DNA of 64,000 nt from Asparagopsis taxiformis (Eukaryota; Rhodophyta; Florideophyceae; Bonnemaisoniales; Bonnemaisoniaceae), in contig JALQPE010000171.1 in assembly GCA_030407315.1 (NCBI GenBank), forward strand, positions 124,001-188,000, written 5' to 3'. Both the position numbers and the translations under genes were made by a program. Below the pieces are notes generated by a model. The model searched no databases. It was not told the DNA's origin and was given only the letters and a program-made list of their open reading frames with translations. Shown here piece by piece: positions 41,471-51,515 of the stretch; within the stretch, counting starts at the first letter, position 1; every line of letters starts with the position of its first letter.

Positions 41471-41908
41471 ATGTCCAACCGCATTCAAAGCCTGCACATT
41501 GTCTACGACGCGGACGGCACGCGCACCGGCGAAATCATCTACATCGTGAAGAAGTTTCTCGGCGTAGCGCATTGCTCTGCCTGCGACATTACGCACGGGC
41601 CGCGCTGTGAAAAGCCACAATTCACCGACATGAAACGCAATTTTCCTGTGCCCATGTTCAATATCCATCGCGACGAAATGGACCAACAGATGACGCAAAC
41701 TGTCGCCGAAAATCTACCCTGCGTGGTGGCCAGAACCGACATGTGCGACGTCCTGCTGCTCAACGCCGAGGCGCTCGAGGATTGTAACGGCGATGTCGAG
41801 CTCTTCGAGCAACAACTTTATCGCGGCGCTGAACTGTGTGGTCTGGCATTGCCGGAGAAAGCCGGAAACACATCGCCAGTGTCGTGCATTCCATCCGATG
41901 TAAAATGA
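41471..41908 (+). CDS. Small conserved protein of bacterial type, unknown function
   Basis: A 145-residue soluble protein that starts MSNRIQSLHIVYDADGTRTG. The pattern HIVYDADGT, IIYIVKKFLG, then HCSACDITHGP resembles uncharacterised bacterial proteins of similar size, many of which share a CxxC-ITHG motif. The CSAC pair may bind metal or be redox active. Two more Cys lie nearby (CEKP, LPCVV). An upstream ATG at 41416 is in another frame. There is no signal peptide. The family role is unknown. Confidence 0.65.
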   Translation: MSNRIQSLHIVYDADGTRTGEIIYIVKKFLGVAHCSACDITHGPRCEKPQFTDMKRNFPVPMFNIHRDEMDQQMTQTVAENLPCVVARTDMCDVLLLNAEALEDCNGDVELFEQQLYRGAELCGLALPEKAGNTSPVSCIPSDVK

Positions 41909-42227
41909 ACACAAGAGTGCTCAAGTGTTGGGCTTGATCGCGCGATTTTGTCGACACAACCCAACTGTTAGCGCGAGCCATCGAAATGATATCATGTATC
42001 TAATTTCTCTCAGTTCAATCTATTGTACCCTAAATGACTGCAGCCATCCCAACGGGCGGGCCCATCAATCATATTTGTATCTCTCGTCAGCCAATTAAAC
42101 AATCCAAACTAATCCAGATCATAACCAGCGATCTCTTAGGCACATCATCCGACGCGCACACATGTCATCTCCAGCAATCGTCCCATCCGCAGCCACCATC
42201 CGCGAACGCTATCCCACCAACCGCACC

Positions 42228-43316
42228 ATGTACGCCTTCACACTCCCAGTACCCGTCACCGCGCACGCGCGTCCCACCCCCCTCTCCGCCCGCAAAACCC
42301 TCCATGTGGCCCGCGTGCCCGCTCGTGTCACCATGGTGGCCGCCGGCACCAAGTCCAGTTCCGCCGCCAACGCAGCCGATCTCGTCGGTAACACCCCGCT
42401 CATGAAGCTCACCCGCATCCCGGAAGCGGAGGGTTGCGTCGCCAATGTGTACGCAAAGCTCGAGAGTCTCAACCCGTGCAGCAGCGTCAAGGATCGCATC
42501 GGTCGCGGCATGATCCTCGGTGCCGAGGCCGCCGGTCAGATCACCCCCGGAAAGACCGTGCTCGTGGAGCCGACTTCGGGTAATACAGGAATTGCTCTCG
42601 CCTTTATCGCTGCCGCAAAGGGCTACAAGCTCATTCTTACCATGCCCGATTCCATGTCCATGGAACGTCGTATGGTCTTGCGCGCCTTTGGTGCAGATGT
42701 TGTTCTTACCCCCGCTGCAAAGGGCATGAAGGGTGCTGTCACCAAGGCGGAAGAAATTTGTAAGAATACGCCCGATTCATTCATGTTGCAGCAGTTTGCT
42801 AATCCGAATAATCCAAAGGCGCATTATGAAACTACCGGCCCCGAGATCGCCAGTGCTATTGATTGTGACGTGTTTGTGTCTGGTGTTGGAACTGGCGGAA
42901 CTGTTACTGGAGCTGGTAAATATCTCAAGGAGAAGAACAAGGATACGTATATTGTTGTGGTGGAGCCCGTGGAAAGCCCGGTTTTGTCTGGCGGCAAGCC
43001 AGGTCCGCATAAGATTCAGGGTATTGGCGCAGGATTTATCCCGGCCGTATTGGACACCTCCATTTATGATGAAGTTGTTCAGGTGCCATCACCGACTGCC
43101 ATCGAGATGGCGAGACGCCTGGCGGTTGAAGAAGGCCTTCTCTGCGGAATTTCATCTGGCGCTGCAGTGATCGCGGCGACAACTATTGCAAAGCGTCCCG
43201 AGTTTGCGGGTAAGAATGTTGTCGCGATCATTCCGTCATTTGGTGAAAGGTATTTGACGTCGGCGTTGTTCGATAAGCAACGTGAGGAGGCGTACGAGAT
43301 GAAGACAGATGCGTAA
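42228..43316 (+). CDS. OASTL: Cysteine synthase (O-acetylserine (thiol) lyase), plastid precursor
   Basis: Makes cysteine from O-acetylserine and sulfide with pyridoxal phosphate, the last step of sulfate assimilation. I chose the Met at 42228 ([10 protein letters not shown], 362 residues), an early-Phe transit peptide; the frame is open to 42162 (384 residues). Motifs are [29 protein letters not shown] with the PLP lysine (Lys88 from this start), [29 protein letters not shown] and GISSGAA. The PLP phosphate loop and the OAS-binding TSGNTG are intact. It reads as OASTL type and not cystathionine beta-synthase, lacking heme and CBS domains. Confidence 0.95.
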   Translation: MYAFTLPVPVTAHARPTPLSARKTLHVARVPARVTMVAAGTKSSSAANAADLVGNTPLMKLTRIPEAEGCVANVYAKLESLNPCSSVKDRIGRGMILGAEAAGQITPGKTVLVEPTSGNTGIALAFIAAAKGYKLILTMPDSMSMERRMVLRAFGADVVLTPAAKGMKGAVTKAEEICKNTPDSFMLQQFANPNNPKAHYETTGPEIASAIDCDVFVSGVGTGGTVTGAGKYLKEKNKDTYIVVVEPVESPVLSGGKPGPHKIQGIGAGFIPAVLDTSIYDEVVQVPSPTAIEMARRLAVEEGLLCGISSGAAVIAATTIAKRPEFAGKNVVAIIPSFGERYLTSALFDKQREEAYEMKTDA

Positions 43317-43429
43317 GGTTTATTATAAACAGTTTGTTGACTCCAATTGAAGTAAAGAACAGAATTTAGCATCTGTGCTATGTTGAAGTGTGTTGCAGTT
43401 GATAGATTACGAGCTAGAGGGGAGGAAGA

Positions 43430-44257
43430 TCAATCGATCTTTGTTACTCGGAACGGCTGTGGTTTGGTGTTCCACGAATTGATCATACGGGCCACTTGTA
43501 CGCCGATCAGAAATATGTGTGGAACATAGATCAAAAGGAAAAAGAAGCGACAGTAGAACCTCATATGCCATGTGAAAAGATACGACATCGACACTTGCAG
43601 TTGCTGTGAACATTTGAACAACAGATACATCGGAGGCAATCCGCACGTCAAGAACACCACCATCACGCACAACAAGTGTGAAAGATTGAGCAGGGTTTGG
43701 TTCCTAATATTCATCGCCGCACTCCACCATCTCAAATCATTTGGAATATGGCCGGCGGACGATATGAGAAAGGCAGCTGCTGGAAAAGCGGAACATCTTC
43801 TATACGCGATATTGTATGCTAGCAAGGCAACTGCGAGTACATGATGCGCAATCCACTCGGTGGTGAAAGAAGGCGGGGAAGGGTGCATGACGAATCCAGC
43901 GGTATCATGCGCATAAAAGCCAATGATGACAATGAAAGCGACATGTGCGAGCGGACTGTACGAGTACACATAATCACGAGATATGGTGTCATCGAAGAAC
44001 ATAATATATACGTTGAACACGGTTTGGACGAGCTGAAAGGTGCAATTTAGCGCCCGTCGATCCCATTCGAATCGATCGCGAAACGGAAGAGCTTTGTAAG
44101 ACGCGAACAACGGCCCGATGTAGGTCTTGTGCACGAGGTCGAATATTTGAAAGAAAGTTATGGTGAGTAGAAGGAGAATGACGTCGGGAATTGGTGTTTC
44201 ATGTTGCGGCAAGGGCGGCGGCGGCGGCGGTACGTTGAATTGCATTGAATCGGCCAT
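43430..44257 (-). CDS. TLC (TRAM-LAG1-CLN8) domain protein
   Basis: A 275-residue protein with six or seven hydrophobic helices and a short proline-rich N-terminus (PPPPPPLPQHETP). The core has the His-rich TLC segment TEWIAHHVLAVALLAYNI and then NDLRWW. The closing helices are MRFYCRFFFLLIYVPHIFLIGV. It resembles the TMEM56/TLCD type more than ceramide synthase, since the Lag1p motif is not complete. The role (lipid homeostasis) is by family only. Confidence 0.72.
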   Translation of the reverse strand: MADSMQFNVPPPPPPLPQHETPIPDVILLLLTITFFQIFDLVHKTYIGPLFASYKALPFRDRFEWDRRALNCTFQLVQTVFNVYIMFFDDTISRDYVYSYSPLAHVAFIVIIGFYAHDTAGFVMHPSPPSFTTEWIAHHVLAVALLAYNIAYRRCSAFPAAAFLISSAGHIPNDLRWWSAAMNIRNQTLLNLSHLLCVMVVFLTCGLPPMYLLFKCSQQLQVSMSYLFTWHMRFYCRFFFLLIYVPHIFLIGVQVARMINSWNTKPQPFRVTKID

Positions 44258-44907
44258 GAGGATTGTTTGGACGACGGAGCGTTAGTGAGCAGGTTGGGAA
44301 GTGAGGCGATCGACGACGCATCGGATACGGATTGAGTAGCAAACTGGGAATGTCGTGGTAGTTATGGATGATGCAAACATAGCAGCTCGGCAGTGCAATG
44401 AGACATCGGTACGGACGACGTTCCCCTGCTGTACTGTAACTGTATCTTAAGAGAATCGCGAGATATAAAAATTTGGGGCGCCAAGTTTTCGACAACTTGG
44501 CTACGGCCCTTTGGCGAGCGAAGCGAAACAAAACGACGTCGAGTCATCGCGCGTACAAACGGCCTGGAATAACCTTCTCGCACAGCCAAATGATTGGCCG
44601 ACATGGCATCGAAAAATATCTATCCACACATATGATTGGCCATGATTCAACATCTTTGCAATGACACATTCACAACGGAAACGTGTCCAGCAATTTACAA
44701 ATTTCAACAGTCCAAGAAATATTCTCTTTCGTTGACCGCCGCCAGTCATTTCGGCCGCTACCAACCGCGTACCCGTGCACCGCTCGTCGTCTTATCCACG
44801 TAACATACAGTAGGCCGCCACACCCGCTGCATCACACGACTCATCCCAGCGATCCGCTACGAGCGTCGCCCGCGATCCGATCCTTTCCGTCGTCAATTGC
44901 CACCAAA
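44258..44907. other. Intergenic, divergent promoter region of TLC and phosphate carrier
   Basis: 650 bp between outward-facing starts. Open frames on both strands are short and unconvincing. The right half is C-rich leader (pyrimidine-rich to 44900), as at other highly expressed genes in this window. Confidence 0.45.
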
Positions 44908-46011
44908 ATGCTCGCCCAGTCCCTCTTCGACACCGCCGTCACCGCCAGCGCGAGCACGGGCGGTCTCACGTCGGCCATGTCGCCGTCTCTCACCGCCGCG
45001 TATATGACGCGTCGTCAGACGACGCCCGTCTCGTCCGCGCCCGCGTCGCCATTTGCCAAGATCGTGGCCGCCTCCGCCGCCGAGGGCGACAAGTGGGACA
45101 TTCGCTACACCCACGCCGTTCCGCATACCAATAGTTACTACGGCAAATGCATGATTGGCGGAGCATTGGCCTGCGGCTTGACGCATGCCGCCGTCACTCC
45201 CCTGGACGTCACCAAATGCAACATGCAGGTCGATCCCAAGAAATACACCGGGCTCATTTCTGGCTTGCGTACCCTCGTCGCCGAGGAGGGCGCCACGGGC
45301 GTGTGGAAGGGCTTTACTCCCACCCTCATTGGATATTCGATGCAGGGCCTCTTCAAATTCGGTCTCTACGAGTACTTCAAGGATATGTATGGCAACATGG
45401 CCGGCAAGGAAAATGCTGAAAAGTACAAGGGTGTCATCTATTGTCTTGGTTCCGCCTCGGCAGAGTTCTTTGCTGATATTGCGCTCTGCCCTATGGAGAT
45501 GGTCAAGGTCAAGGTGCAGACCGCTCCGCCGGGCACCTGGCCGACTGCGTTTGGACCCGCCCTCGCTAAGATGTCTGCCCAGAGTGCTGAAACCCGCTTT
45601 CCGTTTGGTTCCGTTGTTCCGCTCTGGAGCCGACAGATTCCGTACACTGTTGCCAAGTTCTACTTCTTCGAAAAGGCCGTTTCCTTCTTCTACACCAACG
45701 TCTTCACTGAGCCTAGAGAATCCTACTCGAAGAACACGCAGCTTGGTATCACCTTTTTGTCTGGTTACACTGCCGGTATTGTTTGCGCTATTGTCTCCCA
45801 TCCTGCCGACTCGCTGATTTCGCAGATTGGAAAGGCCGAAAATAAGGGCAAGTCGTTGGGTGCCATTACGAGCGAAGTGGGTCTATCCAACTTGATGACT
45901 CGCGGTCTCAGCACCCGTATCATCATGATTGGAACTCTCACCGGTCTCCAGTGGTGGATTTACGATACCTTCAAGACGGCCACCGGCCTGGGGACTAGCG
46001 GCGGTAAATAG
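44908..46011 (+). CDS. SLC25A3: Mitochondrial phosphate carrier
   Basis: A mitochondrial carrier that imports phosphate with a proton for ATP synthesis. It is 367 residues from the Met at 44908. The three repeats are seen. Repeat 1 is GALACGLTHAAVTPLDVTKCNMQVDP with GATGVWKGFTPTLIGYSMQG. Repeat 2 is SAEFFADIALCPMEMVKVKVQT, and repeat 3 is TAGIVCAIVSHPADSLISQIGK. The PLDVTKCNMQ and GLFKFGLYEYFKD runs are those of phosphate carriers. The first ~80 residues are a Ser/Thr/Ala-rich presequence, as in plant and algal forms. Confidence 0.93.
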   Translation: MLAQSLFDTAVTASASTGGLTSAMSPSLTAAYMTRRQTTPVSSAPASPFAKIVAASAAEGDKWDIRYTHAVPHTNSYYGKCMIGGALACGLTHAAVTPLDVTKCNMQVDPKKYTGLISGLRTLVAEEGATGVWKGFTPTLIGYSMQGLFKFGLYEYFKDMYGNMAGKENAEKYKGVIYCLGSASAEFFADIALCPMEMVKVKVQTAPPGTWPTAFGPALAKMSAQSAETRFPFGSVVPLWSRQIPYTVAKFYFFEKAVSFFYTNVFTEPRESYSKNTQLGITFLSGYTAGIVCAIVSHPADSLISQIGKAENKGKSLGAITSEVGLSNLMTRGLSTRIIMIGTLTGLQWWIYDTFKTATGLGTSGGK

Positions 46012-46238
46012 ATCTAGTTGAATTCCGGCACCATTCCGTGCTTGTGTAAAGCTCAATTGTGCGCAAGCCCAATTTTTCCAACTGCTCTGCTAGAAAACTT
46101 AACAGCTGCATTACCTGACTAGTCTATCATAGCTACTATCTCTGCTGCTAACTATGTAGAAAAAAATCAACTCGTCTCCCCCAAGCTATTGACAACTGCT
46201 GTACATAGCCGAATTCTCACATTTCCTTTCGTGCAAAA
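46012..46238. other. Tail-to-tail gap, phosphate carrier and P4-ATPase
   Basis: 227 bp between converging 3' ends. It should contain both poly(A) regions. Confidence 0.4.
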
Positions 46239-49200
46239 CTAACGCTCCCGTTCAATTCCATCATCACTGGACGTATCGTCTTCTTGACCACCTCCATCGT
46301 GCTGTCGCTCATCCAGTCGCTTGTACCTATCTTCAACCAACACGGCTCCATCGCTGATGGCTCGGCGATGTGTTGCCTTCCGCCCATTGTTTCCTATTGC
46401 GTTGGCAACTTCCTCAGTTGTGCTCGGGAAACCAAGTGGTACAACAGAATGCTCACCATCGTGTTTCTGCAGACGGTCCATATCCACACTTTCGAGTCCG
46501 AGTGGTCCACGCGGGTATCCTTGACCACCAGCTTCCACCCAACCTGCAGTCATTAAACCGGCAGATGGAATCATGTGTACTCTACCAGTTGTCACACCCT
46601 CCACATCCAATTCGGTATCACTCCCGGCTCGCCGCAATACTCGCATCCTCTTTCTTCGCGTTCCATGTGGTGTACGGTACGGGTGACGGAAAATAATTGT
46701 CTCATCAGGGTCAAAGTTGAACCCTGAGAATTGATATTCCTTCTCTCCCTTCACAACAAACGTTACCGGTCCTGACGGGGTGCCGTGGCTCATAGGATCA
46801 TAGCTCGGAACTCTATTCAAAGCCTTCGGTAGTTCTCCAACTATCTCCTCTCGCGTTTTTCCAGAGCGCATCAGCTCCTGAACCAGCATCTTCATATTTG
46901 GACGACGGCGTCTCTTACTATATTTCCACAGCAAACTCGGGCTTGCGCACAGCACCGGGCAAATGATAGCAACAAACCAAAATCTCGCTTCAGAGAACAC
47001 TCGATGAGTTACTGCATACAGTGGGGGTGATAAGTTTCCGTCGAGTGCAATCTTCCGGTACGAAAAGAGAGGAGCTATTATGAACCATGATATGAACGAA
47101 ATACCATATAGAATTCCTGTCAACTTTGTCCATGCGCTTTGATAAACAAGAAGGATCACATGGACGTTGATGATGACAACAGAGAATACCACGACACCAA
47201 ATGGCCACATCCCCAGCGTCTGTCCATTGGCTCCTGCTTTATCTCCGAAACCCCAGTAGCAGACGTAGAAAATGATCGCTGACTGCCATAATGCCGCACA
47301 CAGCCAGCTGAGAAATACACGAAAGTTGTATGCGGTGTTTCGTTGGCCTTTCAGATATATTTCCGGAAAGGCAAGAGCATAGTCTGCAGACAGTTCCTGA
47401 TCCAGAATTCCCAAAACGATCGGGGGAAGTGAAGTTAGAAGAAGGTTGTACAGACCACCCATCCATGGATCCAATAGAGGCTGACCAGAAAAAGCTGAAA
47501 ATGTTGCCCAGTACAATTCGCACAATGTAACTGTCGCATTCTTGTAGATTGTGAAAAGCACCATCTTTGAGAGACGCTTATAGCTCCATCGACCATGTAC
47601 AAGCATCAATCTTGCAAGAAACCTAAACTGCCCGATGGAATAATCTGATGCCAGCTTCGCTTCCTGCCCTTCAAGGCCTACGATACCGACACCGACATGT
47701 GCTGCTTGAATCATACCCACATCATTCGCACCATCCCCAATCGCTAGAGTAACCATTTCTTTGTCGTGTTTCCGAACCAGCTCTACAATTTCTGTCTTCT
47801 GCTTGGGACTCACACGGCAAGCAATGACAGATCGCGCCATACGGGTCACGACCATGAACTTCTTCTGCAAATCCGGGTCAAGAGCGTAGTGCAAGGTTTG
47901 GCCGTCGATAACAAGTCCGAGTTTCCTGTCCATACTAGGATCTTGTCGCATAGCGCTCCAGCGGCCTAATGCTCGATCAACTTGCGCTGCAGTATCCTCG
48001 AGATTATCCTCGTTGATGATTACGACATCCATACCTTCATCAATAGCCCCACACGAGAGCCCAATATTAATTGCAGTTTCCTGCTTGTCTCCAGTTAGTA
48101 CCCAGACTTTAACACCAGCCTGTTCCAGTTTCTTCAGTGTTTCGGGAACTCCTTCCTGAAGCTTGTCTTCGATCGCCGTTGCTCCGAGCAGAGTAAGGTT
48201 TCTTTCAATTTCATCAATAACGATCGCCATTGCCTTGTCACGATCACCAAGTTCAGATGAAGCTTTCCGATACCGATGTTGCCACCCTTTGAACCATTCA
48301 TCATCCAAGTCTGCGTACGCTAGACAAAGGGTGCGCAGTCCTTCGACAGCAAAATCATGGAGATGGCGTTCAGTGACGTCAGAAGACTGACCTGGAGCTA
48401 ATCTTGCAAAGATGACAGCATCAGCGCCTTTTGTGTAAATTCGAACTTGACCATCGGAATCTCTTGTGATGACGCTCATTCGCTTCCGAGTAGAATCAAA
48501 CTCGATTGTCTCGAGAAGCTGATGAGTCTCAGGCCGAGAAAAAACGTCAATAACAGTGTCTCGGTTGGACCGCGAAACATATGTATACCCTTGCTTCCGA
48601 GCAGCGTGTACTAATGCAGCTTCGTCAGGGGATGAGGCTTGATATTTCACAAACGCACAACTTGCGGAAGAACCGTTCATAGAAGACGGCTGGAAGAGAG
48701 GATTGCTCTCATTTGCTGAAGAAGTGACATCGATCGCCGACGAATTTAAAGACGAAGGGATGCGAGAACGAGCGGCCAGACGGTCTCTGCTTTCATCCAA
48801 TGAGTAATCGCGGGCCGACACAGTACCGTCCGCACTACCTCCCCGATTTCGTCGTCGGCGAAGGCGGCGGCGGCCGGCGATTGAGCTACCCGTACTGCCA
48901 TCTACAGTTTCACCCATGGTATTTTCACTCGCAGCACCATCAGTATCGACAGGTGCTTCAGCGACAACCGAATGACATATTGCAAGGAGACGGAATGCTT
49001 TATCCGCAGCTTCCAGGTCATCCACTGAAAAGTGTCGTACAGCAGATGATTCAGGTCCTGCTTGCAATGCTTCTTTCAAGTCGCTCATACTTGAAGCACC
49101 CAAGCGCGGTGACTCATCTGATTCGTATACTCTACCATTAATAGAGCACTTCTTGAATTCCATTTTGTTCGCAGTTAACGTTCCAGTCTTGTCAGTGAAG

Positions 49201-50897
49201 ACATGATGTACGACTCCAAGTTCTTCATTCAGATTTGAAGTGCGAACCTCCGTCCGAATACCTGTCGTATGGTCTACAATATGTTCATCGTGTTCAATAA
49301 AGTACACTTGGAAAGCTCTGACAATTTCCATTGACACGTACAAGGAGATTGGAATGAGAGCAGAGAAAGTAATGAAAAAGGTGAAGAACCTGAGAAAGGA
49401 TTCCCATGCGCCACAACTGGATTGAAACAAATACCAGGCATCACCTTCTTCGAACAGATTGGTGCAAACCTGACTAAAGCGGACAGTGAGTGCAACCACG
49501 ATACAGATCTGAAGAGCAAGGGTAAGAAAGTAATGACGATTTGTCTCGCGTTCCAGCCTGGAATTTTTTCGAGGCCTTGGTTTGACATTCTGCATGAGTT
49601 TGGTATCACAACCAGTATTCACAACAACACCTGTAACCCATTCTGTATTCATAACTGACGAACCGCGGATCATGATATTCTCTGGACCAAGTGGAATCGG
49701 CTCGTTGATTGGAACAGTTTCTATACTCTCGTCACTCTCGTCATCGAGCTTGGAACCAGAAGCAAGCATCGGAGCCTTTTCAATGATAATGCGCCCAACG
49801 AATTTATACATGCGATCATTGGGGGCTTCACATTCAATGCGCCCTTTAGTGAGCAGAGCGGAGGCATCGGTCTTAAATGCAGCTGCGATTGCTTGAGGAA
49901 CAACCTTTACTTTGAGATTACTCTCTCCATCCAGCTGTTTTGTTTCAATATATGCGAGGCCATCTTCACTGGATGAGGAAACAAGAGCAATATCAGCAGG
50001 AAGATGCTCCTTTTCATGCACTTTGATGATGTCACCAACACGCACATTGGCCCAGCGGTCCTCTGGTTCGGTGCTACCAAGAACATGTGTGACAGCACGA
50101 TTCACTCGACGATCCTCCTTGTAACGATGGTAGTCCTCGATGCCCTCCTTGATTCCAGAAATGGCAACGACGACGGCGAGAACCCAGAGTGTTGAGTATC
50201 GGCCAATCGTAAAGATGGGCGAGACTGCATCAATTGTATATCCGATACCGACAAACAGGAAGTAAGCGTTTGAAAACCTTGTAAACTGTTCGTAGAGAAA
50301 CATGGGCAGAGCTGTCCACAATGAATATTTGGTAGTCGACACGTAATTGCTTGGAAAATGATTGTTCTTTGCTTCATCATTCAAATGAACGACTCTTGTT
50401 ATGGTTTCGTGTCTGCGACGCGGGTGGTCAGGAGGGGGACGATCATCGCCGGCGGTGGATCCATCGTTGGCATCTGTGGGAGCACGTTTGCCACCAAACG
50501 AACCAAGAGAAGCGAGATTGGGCAAGTGAACTCTCCTTGCGGCACGAGAAGCGGGAGCGGCGAGAACGGCAGCGCGGTTTACAGCACGTTCACCCAAATG
50601 ATGAGCCTTTTGAATGGACTTGTCAGCGGTGCGTGCCAGATCTCTGGCACTGAGATTGAAGAGCTTATTGGCGGATGCGGTGATGTTAGTATCTGAAGTT
50701 GGAGCGGCTGCTGAATCGTCGGGATGAATAGATGCGGATGGAATCGAGCGCACTTCGGAGCGCGTAGCGATTCTTTCGGCTTCCCTGTCATCGAGCATCA
50801 TATAGGAGCGGCCCGAGGGCGCGGCAGAGGCCTCTGAAGTTGAGGGCGCATTGCGGAAACCGACCCGACGTTTGTCCTTGGGCTTGTCGTTGGTCAT
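46239..50897 (-). CDS. P4-ATPase phospholipid flippase
   Basis: A 1,552-residue P4-type ATPase that moves phospholipids to the cytosolic leaflet of Golgi, endosome or plasma membranes. It is one exon of 4.66 kb. Motifs are LDGESNLKVK (A domain; most P4 enzymes have DGET), the phosphorylation site DKTGTLTANKM with Asp569, QASSPDEAALV, LTGDKQETAINIGLSCG, and AIGDGANDVGMIQAAHVGVGI. Ten helices are seen around these, including YFLFVGIGYTIDAVSPIF and FKVFLSW-like helices near the end. The N-terminus has an extra ~170 residues, low in complexity and absent from most family members. The last ~200 residues are also long and polar. Its start lies by a cluster of TGCA repeats. Confidence 0.9.
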   Translation of the reverse strand: MTNDKPKDKRRVGFRNAPSTSEASAAPSGRSYMMLDDREAERIATRSEVRSIPSASIHPDDSAAAPTSDTNITASANKLFNLSARDLARTADKSIQKAHHLGERAVNRAAVLAAPASRAARRVHLPNLASLGSFGGKRAPTDANDGSTAGDDRPPPDHPRRRHETITRVVHLNDEAKNNHFPSNYVSTTKYSLWTALPMFLYEQFTRFSNAYFLFVGIGYTIDAVSPIFTIGRYSTLWVLAVVVAISGIKEGIEDYHRYKEDRRVNRAVTHVLGSTEPEDRWANVRVGDIIKVHEKEHLPADIALVSSSSEDGLAYIETKQLDGESNLKVKVVPQAIAAAFKTDASALLTKGRIECEAPNDRMYKFVGRIIIEKAPMLASGSKLDDESDESIETVPINEPIPLGPENIMIRGSSVMNTEWVTGVVVNTGCDTKLMQNVKPRPRKNSRLERETNRHYFLTLALQICIVVALTVRFSQVCTNLFEEGDAWYLFQSSCGAWESFLRFFTFFITFSALIPISLYVSMEIVRAFQVYFIEHDEHIVDHTTGIRTEVRTSNLNEELGVVHHVFTDKTGTLTANKMEFKKCSINGRVYESDESPRLGASSMSDLKEALQAGPESSAVRHFSVDDLEAADKAFRLLAICHSVVAEAPVDTDGAASENTMGETVDGSTGSSIAGRRRLRRRRNRGGSADGTVSARDYSLDESRDRLAARSRIPSSLNSSAIDVTSSANESNPLFQPSSMNGSSASCAFVKYQASSPDEAALVHAARKQGYTYVSRSNRDTVIDVFSRPETHQLLETIEFDSTRKRMSVITRDSDGQVRIYTKGADAVIFARLAPGQSSDVTERHLHDFAVEGLRTLCLAYADLDDEWFKGWQHRYRKASSELGDRDKAMAIVIDEIERNLTLLGATAIEDKLQEGVPETLKKLEQAGVKVWVLTGDKQETAINIGLSCGAIDEGMDVVIINEDNLEDTAAQVDRALGRWSAMRQDPSMDRKLGLVIDGQTLHYALDPDLQKKFMVVTRMARSVIACRVSPKQKTEIVELVRKHDKEMVTLAIGDGANDVGMIQAAHVGVGIVGLEGQEAKLASDYSIGQFRFLARLMLVHGRWSYKRLSKMVLFTIYKNATVTLCELYWATFSAFSGQPLLDPWMGGLYNLLLTSLPPIVLGILDQELSADYALAFPEIYLKGQRNTAYNFRVFLSWLCAALWQSAIIFYVCYWGFGDKAGANGQTLGMWPFGVVVFSVVIINVHVILLVYQSAWTKLTGILYGISFISWFIIAPLFSYRKIALDGNLSPPLYAVTHRVFSEARFWFVAIICPVLCASPSLLWKYSKRRRRPNMKMLVQELMRSGKTREEIVGELPKALNRVPSYDPMSHGTPSGPVTFVVKGEKEYQFSGFNFDPDETIIFRHPYRTPHGTRRKRMRVLRRAGSDTELDVEGVTTGRVHMIPSAGLMTAGWVEAGGQGYPRGPLGLESVDMDRLQKHDGEHSVVPLGFPSTTEEVANAIGNNGRKATHRRAISDGAVLVEDRYKRLDERQHDGGGQEDDTSSDDGIERER

Positions 50898-51515
50898 TGT
50901 TCGTGTTAGTTAAGTGGACTGCGAGCGCTCGCTGCGCTGCACTGCACTGCAGTGAGTGTGGAGAAGCAAGTGCGGCGGATTGGGGGTCAGGTGCGGAGCA
51001 TGAGTATCGGACGGCGGCACTCAAGGTGCGAAGGAAGATATTGAATGCAAAGTGGAAGAGCGGAAGGCGTGAAGAGAATGCAGCAGGTAATAATGAAGTG
51101 TTGGTGGATGCGTTTCTGTTGTGTTCGGTGCGCAGCGCAACGCAGTGCACAACGTGCCAACAACAGGACAAGTACAACTGTCAAGTAGCGGAGGTTGAAG
51201 AAATGCACACAGGCATCATCTGAATGGTGCTGATTTCGGCCAGCTGTCCATCCTATTTTTCTAAATTTTTCGTTTCTCCGCTTGATTGCACAGCGAGTGG
51301 AATCTAACAAATTTCAAATTTTTAGTGCAATAATCAATCATTATCATACGTACACGTCATGTAAACAGTTTACATACTGTAATGTAAATCAATTCCCTTA
51401 CACTGAATCATACTCGCCTCAGTCGCCGACCGTGCCATCACTCGTACGGTGGAGCCAATGCCGGTGCCCGTCGCGCTCAAGCGCCCCAATTATCCCGTTG
51501 CCCGTCTCCTCCGTC
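50898..51515. promoter_or_regulatory. Divergent promoter region, P4-ATPase and CS-Sel1 genes
   Basis: 618 bp between outward-facing starts. It holds the TGCA cluster. Open frames seen here are short and overlap on both strands, consistent with chance. The leader of the right gene is open from 51282, but those codons are not protein-like. Confidence 0.45.
50936..50952. repeat. CTGCACTGCACTGCAG-type cluster upstream of the P4-ATPase
   Basis: TGCACTGCACTGCAG lies just upstream of the flippase start, in its promoter or leader. The same motif recurs at 17844-17897 and 63426-63445. Confidence 0.5.

Noticed and set aside
44893..45801. A 302-codon minus-strand frame.
   Set aside because: It is the complement of the phosphate carrier gene, whose motifs are unmistakable.
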